Shown here one piece after another: positions 24,680-33,577 of a DNA stretch of 45,364 nt. The stretch lies in contig JAEWHO010000097.1 in the NCBI GenBank assembly GCA_023387755.1, forward strand, positions 1-45,364, in the 5' to 3' direction. Numbering within the stretch: position 1 is the first letter of the stretch; the number at the start of each line of letters is the position of its first letter. This DNA is from Actinomycetes bacterium. GTDB taxonomy: Bacteria > Actinomycetota > Actinomycetes > Actinomycetales > Actinomycetaceae. The position numbers and the translations under genes were made by a program. Under the pieces are notes generated by a model, which searched no databases, had not been told where the DNA came from, and saw only the letters and a program-made list of their open reading frames with translations.

Positions 24680-24685
24680 TACGAT
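24680..24685 (+). promoter_or_regulatory. Candidate -10 of a leaderless ThrE-like mRNA
   Basis: TACGAT lies 7 nt ahead of the GTG at 24693, with no Shine-Dalgarno between. Transcription would begin at or next to the start codon. No clear -35 is seen. Confidence 0.35.
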
Positions 24686-24692
24686 AGCAAGC

Positions 24693-25928
24693 GTGCCCAC
24701 CTCACCTGTCGACGCCGACCATGCCGCCTTCCTCTTACGCGTCGCCCGACTGTTACTCGGCGGTGGTTTGGGGGCACGCGAATCTGAGGCCGAGGTGATC
24801 GCGACCGGGCAGGCACTCGGGCACCGCGATATTCAGGTGGCTGCGCTCCCCACCGGCGTTTTCGTCACCCTCACCCCCAAAGAGCCGGCCTATTTCTCCT
24901 CTGCGCGTTCCTTTATGCGTTTCGACCAGCTCTCCGAGGTCCTCACCGTCACCGGGAAGGTGCGCGCGGGTACATTGAGCGTGACCGACGCCCTCACCAC
25001 CCTCGACTACGCCGCCCGCCGGCCTCCTCCCTGGCCCCTGTGGGCAGCCAACCTGGGTGCGGTCCCGGTCGGGGTGGGGCTGATAGCCCTCTTAGCCCCG
25101 CGCTGGCCCAATGTTGTTGCCGCCGCCCTCGGCTCGGTGATCATGGCCGTCATCACGACGCTGGCGGGCCGTTTCAAACCGGTTGCTGAACTGATGCCGG
25201 TGATCGCCGGCTGGCTGATTACCGCACCGATTTTGCTGGCGCACCAGGCTGGGATTATGGACTATCCCTTCCGCACAATCGTGGCGATTTTAGCGATCGG
25301 CTTCCCCGGTTCGGTGTTCGTGACCGGCGTGGCGGACCTGGTGGCCGGGCATTCCTCGGCCGGTACCGCGAGGCTAGCTGCTGCGCTCATGCAGTTCACG
25401 CTCTATATAACCGGTTTGGTGCTTGGGGTGATAACAGTCGGCGGTGATCTGCGCCAGCTATTAGACCTTGCTGCCCCAGCCTGGCCCTTCGGGATCAAAT
25501 TGGTAGGGATCGTGCTGGCAACTATCGGCGTCATGGTCTTTTGTTACTGCCCGTGGCGGCACACTGTCTCTATCGTGGCGCTGTCCACCCTGGCAGGTGC
25601 GGTGCAGGTGCTCTTAGGCGGGTGGGGATCGCCAGCACTAGGTGGTTTGATCGCGGCGCTGCTAGCCAGTGTGGGGGCGCAATTGCTGGCCCGCACCCCG
25701 AAGGGGCCGCCCTGGCATGTCACCTATCTACCCGCCTTTATGGTGGTGGCTCCCGGGTCCTTCGCGTTCCTCACCGCCAGTCAGGTATCGGGGTATTCAG
25801 CCTCCCCGATTGTTACCGCCACGAGTGCGTTCCTGGGCGTGGCTGTGGGCACGCTCCTGGGCGGCTCGTTCAAGGAGATGGAGTTTCCGCGTTCGCTGGC
25901 GCGCGGTTCACGGCGACGGCGCACCTAA
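24693..25928 (+). CDS. ThrE-like threonine/serine exporter (fused two-domain form)
   Basis: Predicted inner-membrane exporter of the ThrE family. Both halves, which are separate genes in some bacteria, are fused: the N-terminal domain (about 1-225, with GLGARESEAEVIATGQALG and helices beyond the cytosolic AARRPPPWPLW segment) and the C-terminal domain of about four to five further helices. Around ten hydrophobic segments are visible in total, with a basic tail GSRRRRT. I start at the GTG at 24693 (411 aa), 7 nt after a TACGAT hexamer; an ATG at 24588 would add 35 Arg-rich residues not typical of the family. It is one of the few plus-strand genes and converges on the amidohydrolase with only 12 nt between stops. 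Substrate is inferred from family. Confidence 0.85.
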   Translation: MPTSPVDADHAAFLLRVARLLLGGGLGARESEAEVIATGQALGHRDIQVAALPTGVFVTLTPKEPAYFSSARSFMRFDQLSEVLTVTGKVRAGTLSVTDALTTLDYAARRPPPWPLWAANLGAVPVGVGLIALLAPRWPNVVAAALGSVIMAVITTLAGRFKPVAELMPVIAGWLITAPILLAHQAGIMDYPFRTIVAILAIGFPGSVFVTGVADLVAGHSSAGTARLAAALMQFTLYITGLVLGVITVGGDLRQLLDLAAPAWPFGIKLVGIVLATIGVMVFCYCPWRHTVSIVALSTLAGAVQVLLGGWGSPALGGLIAALLASVGAQLLARTPKGPPWHVTYLPAFMVVAPGSFAFLTASQVSGYSASPIVTATSAFLGVAVGTLLGGSFKEMEFPRSLARGSRRRRT

Positions 25929-25940
25929 GCGGCGGCAGAC

Positions 25941-27053
25941 CTATTCAGTTACCGGCGTGATAACGGTGGTGGGGCGCAAATCCCCAGCTTCCAGCCCCTC
26001 GGTGGGGTCAGTGTCATAGTGGACGAGCCAGGCTGGCGCGCCGTCGATCAGGCCGGTAGCTGCGGCCCGCTGAGCCCCGTTCGCGGGACCATCCGCCAAA
26101 TAGGCGCGGGCTTTAACGCTCGCAAAGTCCATAATCGCAGCCGTATCAAGGCCAGCTTCGTGCCAGAGGCTCAGCTCCCGCGGCAAAGTCCCATGCGCCA
26201 AGGTGCCGCCCGCGTCGGAGCCCGGCAGGATTTGCACCCCGGCCTCCACCATGTCTCGCAGCAGTGCCCAGCGGCGTTCGTATAGCCACCGCATCTGGGC
26301 GGCATAGGCCGGGTACTTGCCCTGCCCTGCCACCGCGAAATCCGCGAAATTCTCGGACTGTACCAGGGTTGGCGTGACGGGGACTCCCCGCTGCGCAGCT
26401 TCGCTGATATGTTCGCTCAGCATTCCGCTGCCGTGTTCCAGGCAGTCGATCCCGGCCTCGAGTAGCGGGCCGATGGCCTCGGTGGAGAAGGTGTGCGCCG
26501 TCATGCGGGCCCCGTTCTCGTGAGCGGCGGCCACCGCGTCTATGAGCACCTCCGGCTCCCACAGGGGTGCGACGACGGCGTCAGCGCCCTGGCTGCGGTC
26601 GATCCAGTCTGCCACGATCTTCACCCAGCCATCACCCGCCTGGGCCTGCCGGGCGACTTCTGCGGGTAGGTCAGCGGGATTATCGAGTTCTACGGCCAAG
26701 TGCCGCAGGTACCGTTTGGGGCGGGCAATATGCTGCCCAGCCCGGATAATGACCGGTGCGCTGCCGTCGAGCCAGTGGGTATCGGCTTGGACGCCGCAGT
26801 CGCGCACCAGGAGTGTTCCAGCGGCCACATCGGCCTGCGCTTGGGCGCGGGCTTCATCCCGCGACACCGGACCTTCCCCACCCAAGCCGATATGGCAGTG
26901 GACGTCCACGAGTCCCGGATAGAACCAGCCGGTGAGTTCGCATTCGGCGGCGGCAGCCGGTTCAGATAGGCGCAAGCGGCCGTCCACGATCCAGGCTGCA
27001 TCAGTATGCTCGCCACTGTTGAGCGTGATTCGACCGCTAAGCGCAGTAATCAT
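25941..27053 (-). CDS. Amidohydrolase family protein (imidazolonepropionase-like)
   Basis: Metal-dependent hydrolase of the amidohydrolase superfamily, 370 aa. The metal set is visible: H52 and H54 in VDVHCHIG, K145 in DGWVKIVADW, H187 in MTAHTF, H207 in LEHGSG and D280 in LPGSDAGG. N- and C-terminal beta-sandwich segments flank the TIM barrel. The start overlaps the ffh stop by 4 nt (ATGA), with GGAGAA ahead inside ffh. A Lys at the third position is typical of the imidazolonepropionase/prolidase-like group; the true substrate cannot be read from sequence. No histidine-degradation genes are nearby. Confidence 0.9.
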   Translation of the reverse strand: MITALSGRITLNSGEHTDAAWIVDGRLRLSEPAAAAECELTGWFYPGLVDVHCHIGLGGEGPVSRDEARAQAQADVAAGTLLVRDCGVQADTHWLDGSAPVIIRAGQHIARPKRYLRHLAVELDNPADLPAEVARQAQAGDGWVKIVADWIDRSQGADAVVAPLWEPEVLIDAVAAAHENGARMTAHTFSTEAIGPLLEAGIDCLEHGSGMLSEHISEAAQRGVPVTPTLVQSENFADFAVAGQGKYPAYAAQMRWLYERRWALLRDMVEAGVQILPGSDAGGTLAHGTLPRELSLWHEAGLDTAAIMDFASVKARAYLADGPANGAQRAAATGLIDGAPAWLVHYDTDPTEGLEAGDLRPTTVITPVTE

Positions 27054-28639
27054 TTCAGGAACTTCTCCAGATCCTCAGGCACCTCGAACTGGCTACCACC
27101 ACCGAGACCACCAAGCCCGAAGCTGGAGCCCTTCTTCTTCGGCTGCTGCGCGGCCGCCTGCTTATCGCGTAGTTTGCGCTCCATATCAGCTTCCTGCCGG
27201 GCGCGTTTAGCCGGGTTACCGGATTTGCCTTTCACCCGTTTCTTAGCGGGGGCTTGGCGGGCGCGTGCCCGCTTACCCATGCCGGGCATCTTCCCCATCC
27301 CGGGCATACCGCCCATGCCGGGCATCCCGCCAACCATCCCGGAGCGGGCCATATTCTCCATCATGGTTTTAGCCTGTGTGAAGCGCTCCACCAGCGAGTT
27401 AATTTCGGCCACCGTCGTACCCGAGCCCCGGGCGATACGCTGCCGGCGCGAGCCGTTGAGGATCTTCGGATTGGCACGTTCGGCCGGGGTCATGGACCGC
27501 ACGATCGCTTCTACCCGGTCCACTTCCCGCTCGTCAAAGTTGTCGAGCTGCTCACGCATCTGCCCCATTCCGGGCAGCATACCGAGCATCTTCTTCATCG
27601 ACCCCATCTTGCGTAGCTGACCGAGGTGTTTGAGGAAGTCATCCAGGGTGAATTGGCCCTCGCCGAGTTTCTGGGCCATTTTCTCGGCTTCGCCCTCATC
27701 GAAGGCCTTCTCTGCCTGTTCAATTAGGGTGAGGACGTCGCCCATATCCAGGATGCGGGAGGCCATCCGGTCAGCATGGAAGCGTTCAAAGTCCTTGAGT
27801 TTTTCGCCCGTGGACGCAAAGAGTACCGGCACGCCGGTGACGGTGCGCACAGACAGCGCGGCGCCACCGCGAGCGTCGCCGTCGAGCTTGGATAGTACGA
27901 CGCCGGTGAAACCGACGCCGTCGCGGAAAGCTTGGGCGGTGTGGACGGCGTCCTGACCGATCATGGCGTCGAGAACGAAAATAATCTCGTGCGGGGAGAT
28001 GGCGTCGCGAATATCGGCGGCCTGCTGCATCATCTCGGCGTCCACACCGAGGCGGCCGGCCGTGTCCACAATGACGACGTCGTGCAGGGACGTACGCGCC
28101 TTGTCCACGCCAGAGCGGGCGACCGCAACCGGATCCCCCACGCCATTGCCCGGCTCGGGTGCCCACACTGGTACACCGGCTTGTTGCCCAATGATTTCCA
28201 GCTGGGTCACGGCATTGGGGCGTTGCAGGTCGGAGGCGACCAGCAGCGGAGTATGCCCTTGTTCGCGCAGCCAGAGGGCGAGTTTACCGGCCAGGGTAGT
28301 TTTACCGGCACCTTGTAAACCGGCCAACATGATCACGGTGGGGCCGGTTTTTGCGAAGTTCAACTCGCGGGTTTCTCCACCGAGAATATCGACCAGTTCC
28401 GCGTTGACGATCTTAATGATCTGCTGGGCCGGGTTCAGGGCCGCCGAGATTTCGGCACCGCGGGCTTTTTCCCGCACCTGCGAGGTGAAGGCACGCACGG
28501 CCGGGATCGCGACGTCCGCATCGAGCAGGGCGCGGCGGATCTCACCGATAGTGGTCTCTATATCGGCATCGGTTAAGCGGCCTTTGCCCCGCAGATTCTT
28601 AAATGATGCGGTAATGCGATCTGAAAGGGTGTTGAACAT
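27050..28639 (-). CDS. ffh: Signal recognition particle protein Ffh
   Basis: SRP54 GTPase that binds signal sequences as they leave the ribosome. The 529-aa protein has the N domain (1-90), the G domain with GLQGAGKTT (107-115), VDTAGRLG, and TKLDGDARGG, and the M domain (about 330-460) with the Met/Gly run MGGMPGMGKMPGMGK. The C-terminus is a basic Lys/Arg and Gln-rich tail ending in a Gly-rich segment. The start has GGAG 7 nt upstream. It lies downstream of ftsY, whose product is its receptor; the two are transcribed in the same direction with a 106-nt gap. Confidence 0.98.
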   Translation of the reverse strand: MFNTLSDRITASFKNLRGKGRLTDADIETTIGEIRRALLDADVAIPAVRAFTSQVREKARGAEISAALNPAQQIIKIVNAELVDILGGETRELNFAKTGPTVIMLAGLQGAGKTTLAGKLALWLREQGHTPLLVASDLQRPNAVTQLEIIGQQAGVPVWAPEPGNGVGDPVAVARSGVDKARTSLHDVVIVDTAGRLGVDAEMMQQAADIRDAISPHEIIFVLDAMIGQDAVHTAQAFRDGVGFTGVVLSKLDGDARGGAALSVRTVTGVPVLFASTGEKLKDFERFHADRMASRILDMGDVLTLIEQAEKAFDEGEAEKMAQKLGEGQFTLDDFLKHLGQLRKMGSMKKMLGMLPGMGQMREQLDNFDEREVDRVEAIVRSMTPAERANPKILNGSRRQRIARGSGTTVAEINSLVERFTQAKTMMENMARSGMVGGMPGMGGMPGMGKMPGMGKRARARQAPAKKRVKGKSGNPAKRARQEADMERKLRDKQAAAQQPKKKGSSFGLGGLGGGSQFEVPEDLEKFLK

Positions 28640-28675
28640 TCCTCGACTCCGTCGACAATTCGGTCACTGCTGCCC

Positions 28676-28681
28676 AGTCTA
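28676..28681 (-). promoter_or_regulatory. Candidate -10 element of ffh
   Basis: TAGACT on the minus strand, the same hexamer as ahead of smc, lies 36 nt ahead of the ffh start and would give a leader of about 30 nt with a GGAG Shine-Dalgarno. No -35 recognised. Confidence 0.3.
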
Positions 28682-28745
28682 ATGCAGAGCCTGTACTCCT
28701 TCTGGGTGCAGCTAGTACTGGCGGCGTAATGCTTATGGTGGCGGC

Positions 28746-29882
28746 TTATCGCTGGGGGCCGCCGATAATGGCGTCCACAAAACCTTCCGGATCGAACGGT
28801 GCCAAATCGTCAGCCCCTTCGCCCAGCCCCACAAACTTCACGGGCACGCCGAGCTCCCGCTGCACGGCCACCACGATTCCGCCCTTGGCGCTGCCGTCCA
28901 GTTTGGTCAGCACTATGCCGGTCACGTCCACGGCCTGGGAGAATACTTCAGCTTGCCGCATCCCGTTTTGGCCGGTGGTGGCGTCTAGCACCAGGAGCAC
29001 TTCCCGCACCGGGGCGTGCCGCCCCATCACGCGTTTAATCTTGCCGAGCTCGTCCATGAGGTGGGCTTTGTTCTGCAAACGCCCGGCTGTGTCAACGAGG
29101 ACCACATCGGCATCGCGGGCCGCAGCGGTACGCACCGCCTCATAGGCGACCGAGGCGGGATCGGCACCCTCCCGCTCCGAGCTCACCACGTCGACGCCGA
29201 CCCGCTCCCCCCAGGTGGTCAGCTGTTGGACGGCGGCGGCCCGGAAAGTATCCGCAGCCCCCAGGACTACGCGCTTATCTTCGGCCACCAGGACGCGTGC
29301 CAGCTTGCCGACGGTCGTGGTTTTGCCAGCGCCATTCACCCCGACCACGAGGATGCTCGCCGGGTAGGTTTCGCCGTCGTCAGCGATAACTGGATCGATG
29401 GCGAGGGTGCGGTCTGCCTGCGGATCGACCAACCGCAACAGTTCATCACGCAGCACCTGTCGAATCTGCTCTGGATCACTGGTACCCAGCACTTTCGCTT
29501 GCGTGCGCAGGTGATCCATCACTTCGGTGGTGGGCCCTAAGCCGAGGTCTGCCAGCAGCAGGGTTTCCTCGATTTCTTCCCAGTCTTCTTCGCGCAGGTC
29601 ACCGCGCGAGAGGATTGCGAGCAGGCTCTGCCCCAGGCTCCCGGAGCGGGCCAGGCGGGCTTTGAGGCGTTGAAAGCGGGTGCCGGCAGCTTCGGGCCGC
29701 TCCAGCGTAGCGGTAGAGGGGGTGCGCCCCTCTCGCTCGCCCGTATCTGCTCCCGTATCCCCGGGGAAGGGACTGCGTTCTTCCGGTGGCAGTTGCCCGG
29801 GGCGGCGCCACAGCGCGAAACCCCCCACAATCAGAAGGATGAGGACGACGGCGGCGCCCAGCCAGATGTACTGCTCATTCAT
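28746..29882 (-). CDS. ftsY: SRP receptor FtsY with N-terminal membrane anchor
   Basis: Receptor GTPase that docks SRP at the membrane. The 378-aa protein has an N-terminal transmembrane segment (about 6-24), as in actinobacterial FtsY, in place of the long acidic A domain of E. coli. A linker (30-65) leads to the N domain and G domain, with P-loop GVNGAGKTTT (181-190), DTFRAAAVQQL, VDTAGRLQNK and TKLDGSAKGG. The ATG has no Shine-Dalgarno; GACAAT lies exactly 6 nt ahead, suggesting a leaderless start. It lies between smc and ffh, the conserved order. Confidence 0.97.
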   Translation of the reverse strand: MNEQYIWLGAAVVLILLIVGGFALWRRPGQLPPEERSPFPGDTGADTGEREGRTPSTATLERPEAAGTRFQRLKARLARSGSLGQSLLAILSRGDLREEDWEEIEETLLLADLGLGPTTEVMDHLRTQAKVLGTSDPEQIRQVLRDELLRLVDPQADRTLAIDPVIADDGETYPASILVVGVNGAGKTTTVGKLARVLVAEDKRVVLGAADTFRAAAVQQLTTWGERVGVDVVSSEREGADPASVAYEAVRTAAARDADVVLVDTAGRLQNKAHLMDELGKIKRVMGRHAPVREVLLVLDATTGQNGMRQAEVFSQAVDVTGIVLTKLDGSAKGGIVVAVQRELGVPVKFVGLGEGADDLAPFDPEGFVDAIIGGPQR

Positions 29883-29888
29883 AGAGCC

Positions 29889-29894
29889 ATTGTC
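29889..29894 (-). promoter_or_regulatory. Candidate -10 of a leaderless ftsY mRNA
   Basis: GACAAT on the minus strand is 6 nt ahead of the ftsY ATG, and no Shine-Dalgarno is present. The same hexamer at the same spacing is found ahead of dhaL. Confidence 0.35.
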
Positions 29895-29919
29895 ACCGAC
29901 AAACCGCTGCGACCCAAAC

Positions 29920-29967
29920 GCGGTGGGAACAGCCGACTCTCATGCGGTGCGAATGGCCGACTCTCAC
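29920..29967 (-). repeat. Tandem imperfect 24-bp repeats between smc and ftsY
   Basis: Two adjacent 24-bp units (29920-29943 and 29944-29967) differ at four positions and share the core GCGGTG...GCCGACTCTCA. They lie in the smc-ftsY gap, just upstream of the proposed ftsY -10, where a regulator could bind. Confidence 0.75.
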
Positions 29968-29987
29968 GCTGCCGCCAGCCGAACCCC

Positions 29988-32900
29988 CTAGAGCCGCTGC
30001 GAGATCACCTGGGATACCCCTTCGCGCATACTGACGCCGTATAGGGCGTCCGCGATCTCCATGGTGCGCTTTTGGTGGGTGATAACAATGAGCTGCGAAT
30101 CGCGTTGGAGTTCCTTAAATATCCCCAGCAGCCGGTCCAGGTTGCGGTCATCTAGGGCAGCTTCAACCTCGTCCATCACATAGAAGGGGCTTGGCCGGGC
30201 CTTAAAGATTGCTACCAGCAGGGCGACCGCCGTTAAGGAGCGCTCCCCACCGGAGAGCAGCGACAGCCGTTTCACTTTCTTACCCGCCGGGCGGGCCTCA
30301 ACCTCGATCCCGGTGGTGAGCATATCGTCCGGGTCGGTGAGCACCAGGCGCCCCTCCCCGCCGGGGAAAAGCCGATCAAAGACGTGCTCAAACTCGCGCG
30401 CCGTATCCGCGTAGGCTTCCGCAAACACCCGTTCCACCCGCTCGTCGATTTCGCGGATAATGGTGAGCAGGTCGGCGCGGGATTTCTTCAGATCGCTCAC
30501 CTGCTCCTGCAAGAACTGGTGCCGCTCATTAAGGGCCGCATGTTCTTCCAGCGCCAGCGGGTTGATCTTGCCGAGCCGGGCCACATCACGTTGGGCGCGA
30601 GCATAGCGTTTTTCCTGCTCGGCACGCACATAGGGTTTCTCAACCTCTACCGGTTCCCCAGTTTCATCCTTCAGCTCGATTATGGGCCGGTGCGGCCCGA
30701 ATTCGTCAACGAGGGTCTGCGGCTCCACTCCTAGTTCATTCGCGATCTTTTCGGCCAGATTGTCGAGCCGGGATTGCACCTGGGCGCGCGCCAATTCTTC
30801 TTGATGCGCCGCGTCGGTAAGCTGGCGTAGCTGCTCTGCGGTCGCCTCCACTTGGGCGCGCAGATGCGTGAGTGCAGTGGCACTGTGTTGTTGTTCAGTT
30901 TCGGCTATCTCGTGCTCGGCGCGGGCTTGGGCAAGGGAGTTATCCATCGCCGCGAGCGCTTGGCTGGCATGATCATGGACTACCTGGGCTCCTTCGGCGG
31001 CCTCATGGCGGCGCTGCCAACGCTCGTGGGCGCGGGTGCGAGCGGCGCGTTCTTGGGCTGCGGTAGCGGATAACTGTTCGGCTCGCCCAGCGAGGGCTGC
31101 CATCCGTTCTTGTACGGTGCGCAGTTGTAGGCGAGCGTCGGTTTCGGCCCGCCTAGCGGTGCTGGCGGCTGCGGCGGCGTCGTCACGGGATTGCTGGGCC
31201 TGGGCTAATTCCTCTTCGGCAACCTCGGGTTCTTTTTGCGCTACGTCCAGCCGTTCACGTAGCTCCGCCACATCACTGCGGTAGGTGGTGAGGTCTTCGC
31301 GCAGTTGCGCCAGCGCCGGCCCGGTGCGTTCTACTTCCGCCTGAGCCGAGCGCAGCGCCGTCGCGGCCTGGGCTAACTGTTGGTTATCGCGCGCCCGCTG
31401 TGCATCGGCCTGCCGCACGGCCGCCAGGGATGCCCCGGCTCGCTGGCGGGCCTCCTCAGCGCGCACTTCAGCTTCTTTCCGCTGCGCCGTCAGGTCTGCT
31501 TCGTCCTGGCTGGCTGCCGCGAGGTCAGCCCCGGCTTCCTCATAGCGGGCATACAGGTCAATATCGCTGGCGCCTTCCTGCCCGCTGCGTGCCCATGTTC
31601 CCGCCAACACCTGCCCGCCAGCGGTGGCTGCGATCGCGTGTGGATGCGCGGTGATGAGGGCAGCGGCCTGGGTGAGGTCATCGACTAGCACGATGGGGCC
31701 GAGGAGCGCGCGAATCTGGGCGGGGTATTCTGTGGCGTCTACGACGTCGACGGCGGGGGTGCCGTACTCCCGGTACGCGGCGAGGTCTGCGCTCGCGGGA
31801 GCGGGGCCGGGATGGATGAGCCGCACTAGTCTCGCCTCGTGGTTCTGCGCCCACTGCATTGCCTGAATACTGGCGGGCATATCGTCCACGATGGCGGCGG
31901 CCGCCATCGCGTCCAGGGCGGCGGCGACGGCGGTACGCCAATGCGCGGGCACTTTTAGGTATTGCGGGAGCAATCCGGCGGCGAGGCCCTGTTCGCTCAG
32001 CTCAGCGGTGGCGTCTTTACGTTCTAGCGATAACGCGAGGGTTTCACGCTGGGTGCGGGCCCGCTCTACCCGGGCGTGCGCTTCGCGTTCACGCTCGAGC
32101 AGGTCGCGTACGCGGCTGTCTGCCTCTTCGGCGGCGGCCAGATCACGCTCGTGGGCGGCCTCAAGGTTCTCATCCTCACCGTGGGCCGCGATATGTCGCT
32201 CAACCTCGGCATAGTCGCGTTCGGCTGCGGCGGCCCGCTCAATGGCTTCGGCCAGCCGTGCCTCTAGGCGACCATATTCGGCTTCGGCTGCCTCTAGCCG
32301 CTGTTCGCGCGCAGATACTTGGCCGGCCAGACGCGCGAGTCCTTCCCGCCGGTCTGCTACCCCCCGGTGGACGGCCGCCAAGCGCTGCTCGGCCTCCCGT
32401 TCGGTCTTTTCGGCCACCTCCCGAGCCTGCCCCATGCTTGCGAGGGTCGCTTCCGCGCGGGTACATTCGGCCCGCAGTTCCGCTTCACTTTGGCGGGCGA
32501 CGCTGGCCTGTTGTTCGAGTTCTTCAGGGTCGGGACCGGTCGGCCGGGGCGGCGGCGTGTCAATAAATCGCGCCCGTTCGGCCGCGAGGGCTTGGATGGA
32601 GGCGATCCGCTCCCGCAAGGTGGTCAGAGCGACGACGACGCCCGCGCGTTCTTTAACGCGCGGTCCTAACGCCTGGGCGGCAGCTTCGGCTTCGGCTAGT
32701 TCCTCACGTTGGCGCTGTAGGGCGGCGGTGGCTTCTGCCCGCTGTTTGCTCAGAGCTTGGCTGCCTTGGTGTTCTGCCGCAAGTTGCGCCTCCACCTGGG
32801 CATAGTCATCGGCGAGCAGCCGACTGAGGGCGTCCCGCAGATCAGCCTGGATCACCTGGGCGCGCCGGGCCATATCGGCCTGCCGGGCGAGTGGCCCGAG

Positions 32901-33503
32901 CTGCCGGCGGATCTCCGCGGTGAGGTCCTCTACCCGCGCTAGGTTCGCGGCCATGGTTTCTAGCCGCCGCAGGGCGCGTTCCTTACGCCGCCGATGTTTC
33001 AGGACCCCGGCGGCTTCTTCAATGAAAGCGCGCCGGTCTTCCGGGGTGGCGTGTAGGACGGCGTCGAGCTGACCTTGCCCGACGATAACGTGCATTTGTC
33101 GGCCCATTCCGGTATCGGAGAGTAGCTCTTGGATGTCGAGCAGACGGCAGGTAGTGCCGTTAATGGCGTATTCGGAGCCGCCGGAGCGGAAGAGGGTGCG
33201 TGAGATCGTCACTTCCGAATACTCGATCGGCAGTGCGCCGTCGGTATTGTCAATCGTCAGCGCTACTTCCGCGCGCCCGAGCGCCTGCCGCCCGGAGGTT
33301 CCAGCGAAGATGACGTCGGCCATATTGCCGCCGCGCAGGGATTTTGCTCCCTGCTCCCCCATCACCCAGGCCAGGGCATCCACGACGTTGGATTTCCCGG
33401 AGCCATTGGGCCCCACAACGCAGGTGATCCCCGGTTCGAGTTTCAGCGTCGTCGCCGAAGCGAACGACTTGAAACCACGTAACGTGAGGGTCTTTAAATG
33501 CAC
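29988..33503 (-). CDS. smc: Chromosome segregation protein SMC
   Basis: Condensin ATPase that organises and separates chromosomes with ScpA and ScpB. The 1171-aa protein has the full SMC layout: N-terminal Walker A GPNGSGKSN (31-39), QGQLDAVL near the Q-loop region, a first coiled coil, a hinge domain (about 490-640, with GLLPQYLKVPAHWRTAVAAAL), a second coiled coil rich in Ala/Glu/Gln, and the C-terminal signature LLSGGERSLTAVAL with Walker B YVMDEVEAALDD. The GTG start lacks a Shine-Dalgarno but has TAGACT 6 nt ahead. It lies upstream of ftsY and 74 nt downstream of the branching enzyme gene. Confidence 0.98.
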   Translation of the reverse strand: MHLKTLTLRGFKSFASATTLKLEPGITCVVGPNGSGKSNVVDALAWVMGEQGAKSLRGGNMADVIFAGTSGRQALGRAEVALTIDNTDGALPIEYSEVTISRTLFRSGGSEYAINGTTCRLLDIQELLSDTGMGRQMHVIVGQGQLDAVLHATPEDRRAFIEEAAGVLKHRRRKERALRRLETMAANLARVEDLTAEIRRQLGPLARQADMARRAQVIQADLRDALSRLLADDYAQVEAQLAAEHQGSQALSKQRAEATAALQRQREELAEAEAAAQALGPRVKERAGVVVALTTLRERIASIQALAAERARFIDTPPPRPTGPDPEELEQQASVARQSEAELRAECTRAEATLASMGQAREVAEKTEREAEQRLAAVHRGVADRREGLARLAGQVSAREQRLEAAEAEYGRLEARLAEAIERAAAAERDYAEVERHIAAHGEDENLEAAHERDLAAAEEADSRVRDLLEREREAHARVERARTQRETLALSLERKDATAELSEQGLAAGLLPQYLKVPAHWRTAVAAALDAMAAAAIVDDMPASIQAMQWAQNHEARLVRLIHPGPAPASADLAAYREYGTPAVDVVDATEYPAQIRALLGPIVLVDDLTQAAALITAHPHAIAATAGGQVLAGTWARSGQEGASDIDLYARYEEAGADLAAASQDEADLTAQRKEAEVRAEEARQRAGASLAAVRQADAQRARDNQQLAQAATALRSAQAEVERTGPALAQLREDLTTYRSDVAELRERLDVAQKEPEVAEEELAQAQQSRDDAAAAASTARRAETDARLQLRTVQERMAALAGRAEQLSATAAQERAARTRAHERWQRRHEAAEGAQVVHDHASQALAAMDNSLAQARAEHEIAETEQQHSATALTHLRAQVEATAEQLRQLTDAAHQEELARAQVQSRLDNLAEKIANELGVEPQTLVDEFGPHRPIIELKDETGEPVEVEKPYVRAEQEKRYARAQRDVARLGKINPLALEEHAALNERHQFLQEQVSDLKKSRADLLTIIREIDERVERVFAEAYADTAREFEHVFDRLFPGGEGRLVLTDPDDMLTTGIEVEARPAGKKVKRLSLLSGGERSLTAVALLVAIFKARPSPFYVMDEVEAALDDRNLDRLLGIFKELQRDSQLIVITHQKRTMEIADALYGVSMREGVSQVISQRL

Positions 33504-33509
33504 ATCCTG

Positions 33510-33515
33510 AGTCTA
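33510..33515 (-). promoter_or_regulatory. Candidate -10 of a leaderless smc mRNA
   Basis: TAGACT on the minus strand ends 6 nt ahead of the smc GTG. A start of transcription 7 nt on would coincide with the initiation codon. No -35 match is visible. Confidence 0.35.
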
Positions 33516-33577
33516 TCGAATACCGGCCCTACCCACGTTCCGGTGGCTGGATGCGCTCAGGCGGCCACGCCCACCGC

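Noticed and set aside
24588..24692. Upstream ATG giving the ThrE-like protein 35 more residues
   Set aside because: The added segment is Arg-rich and unlike the family; a TACGAT hexamer inside it would fit a start at 24693. Not fully excluded.
31000..32900. Open frames on both strands across the smc coiled coils
   Set aside because: They are shadows of the Ala/Glu/Arg-rich coiled-coil codons, with no recognisable product.
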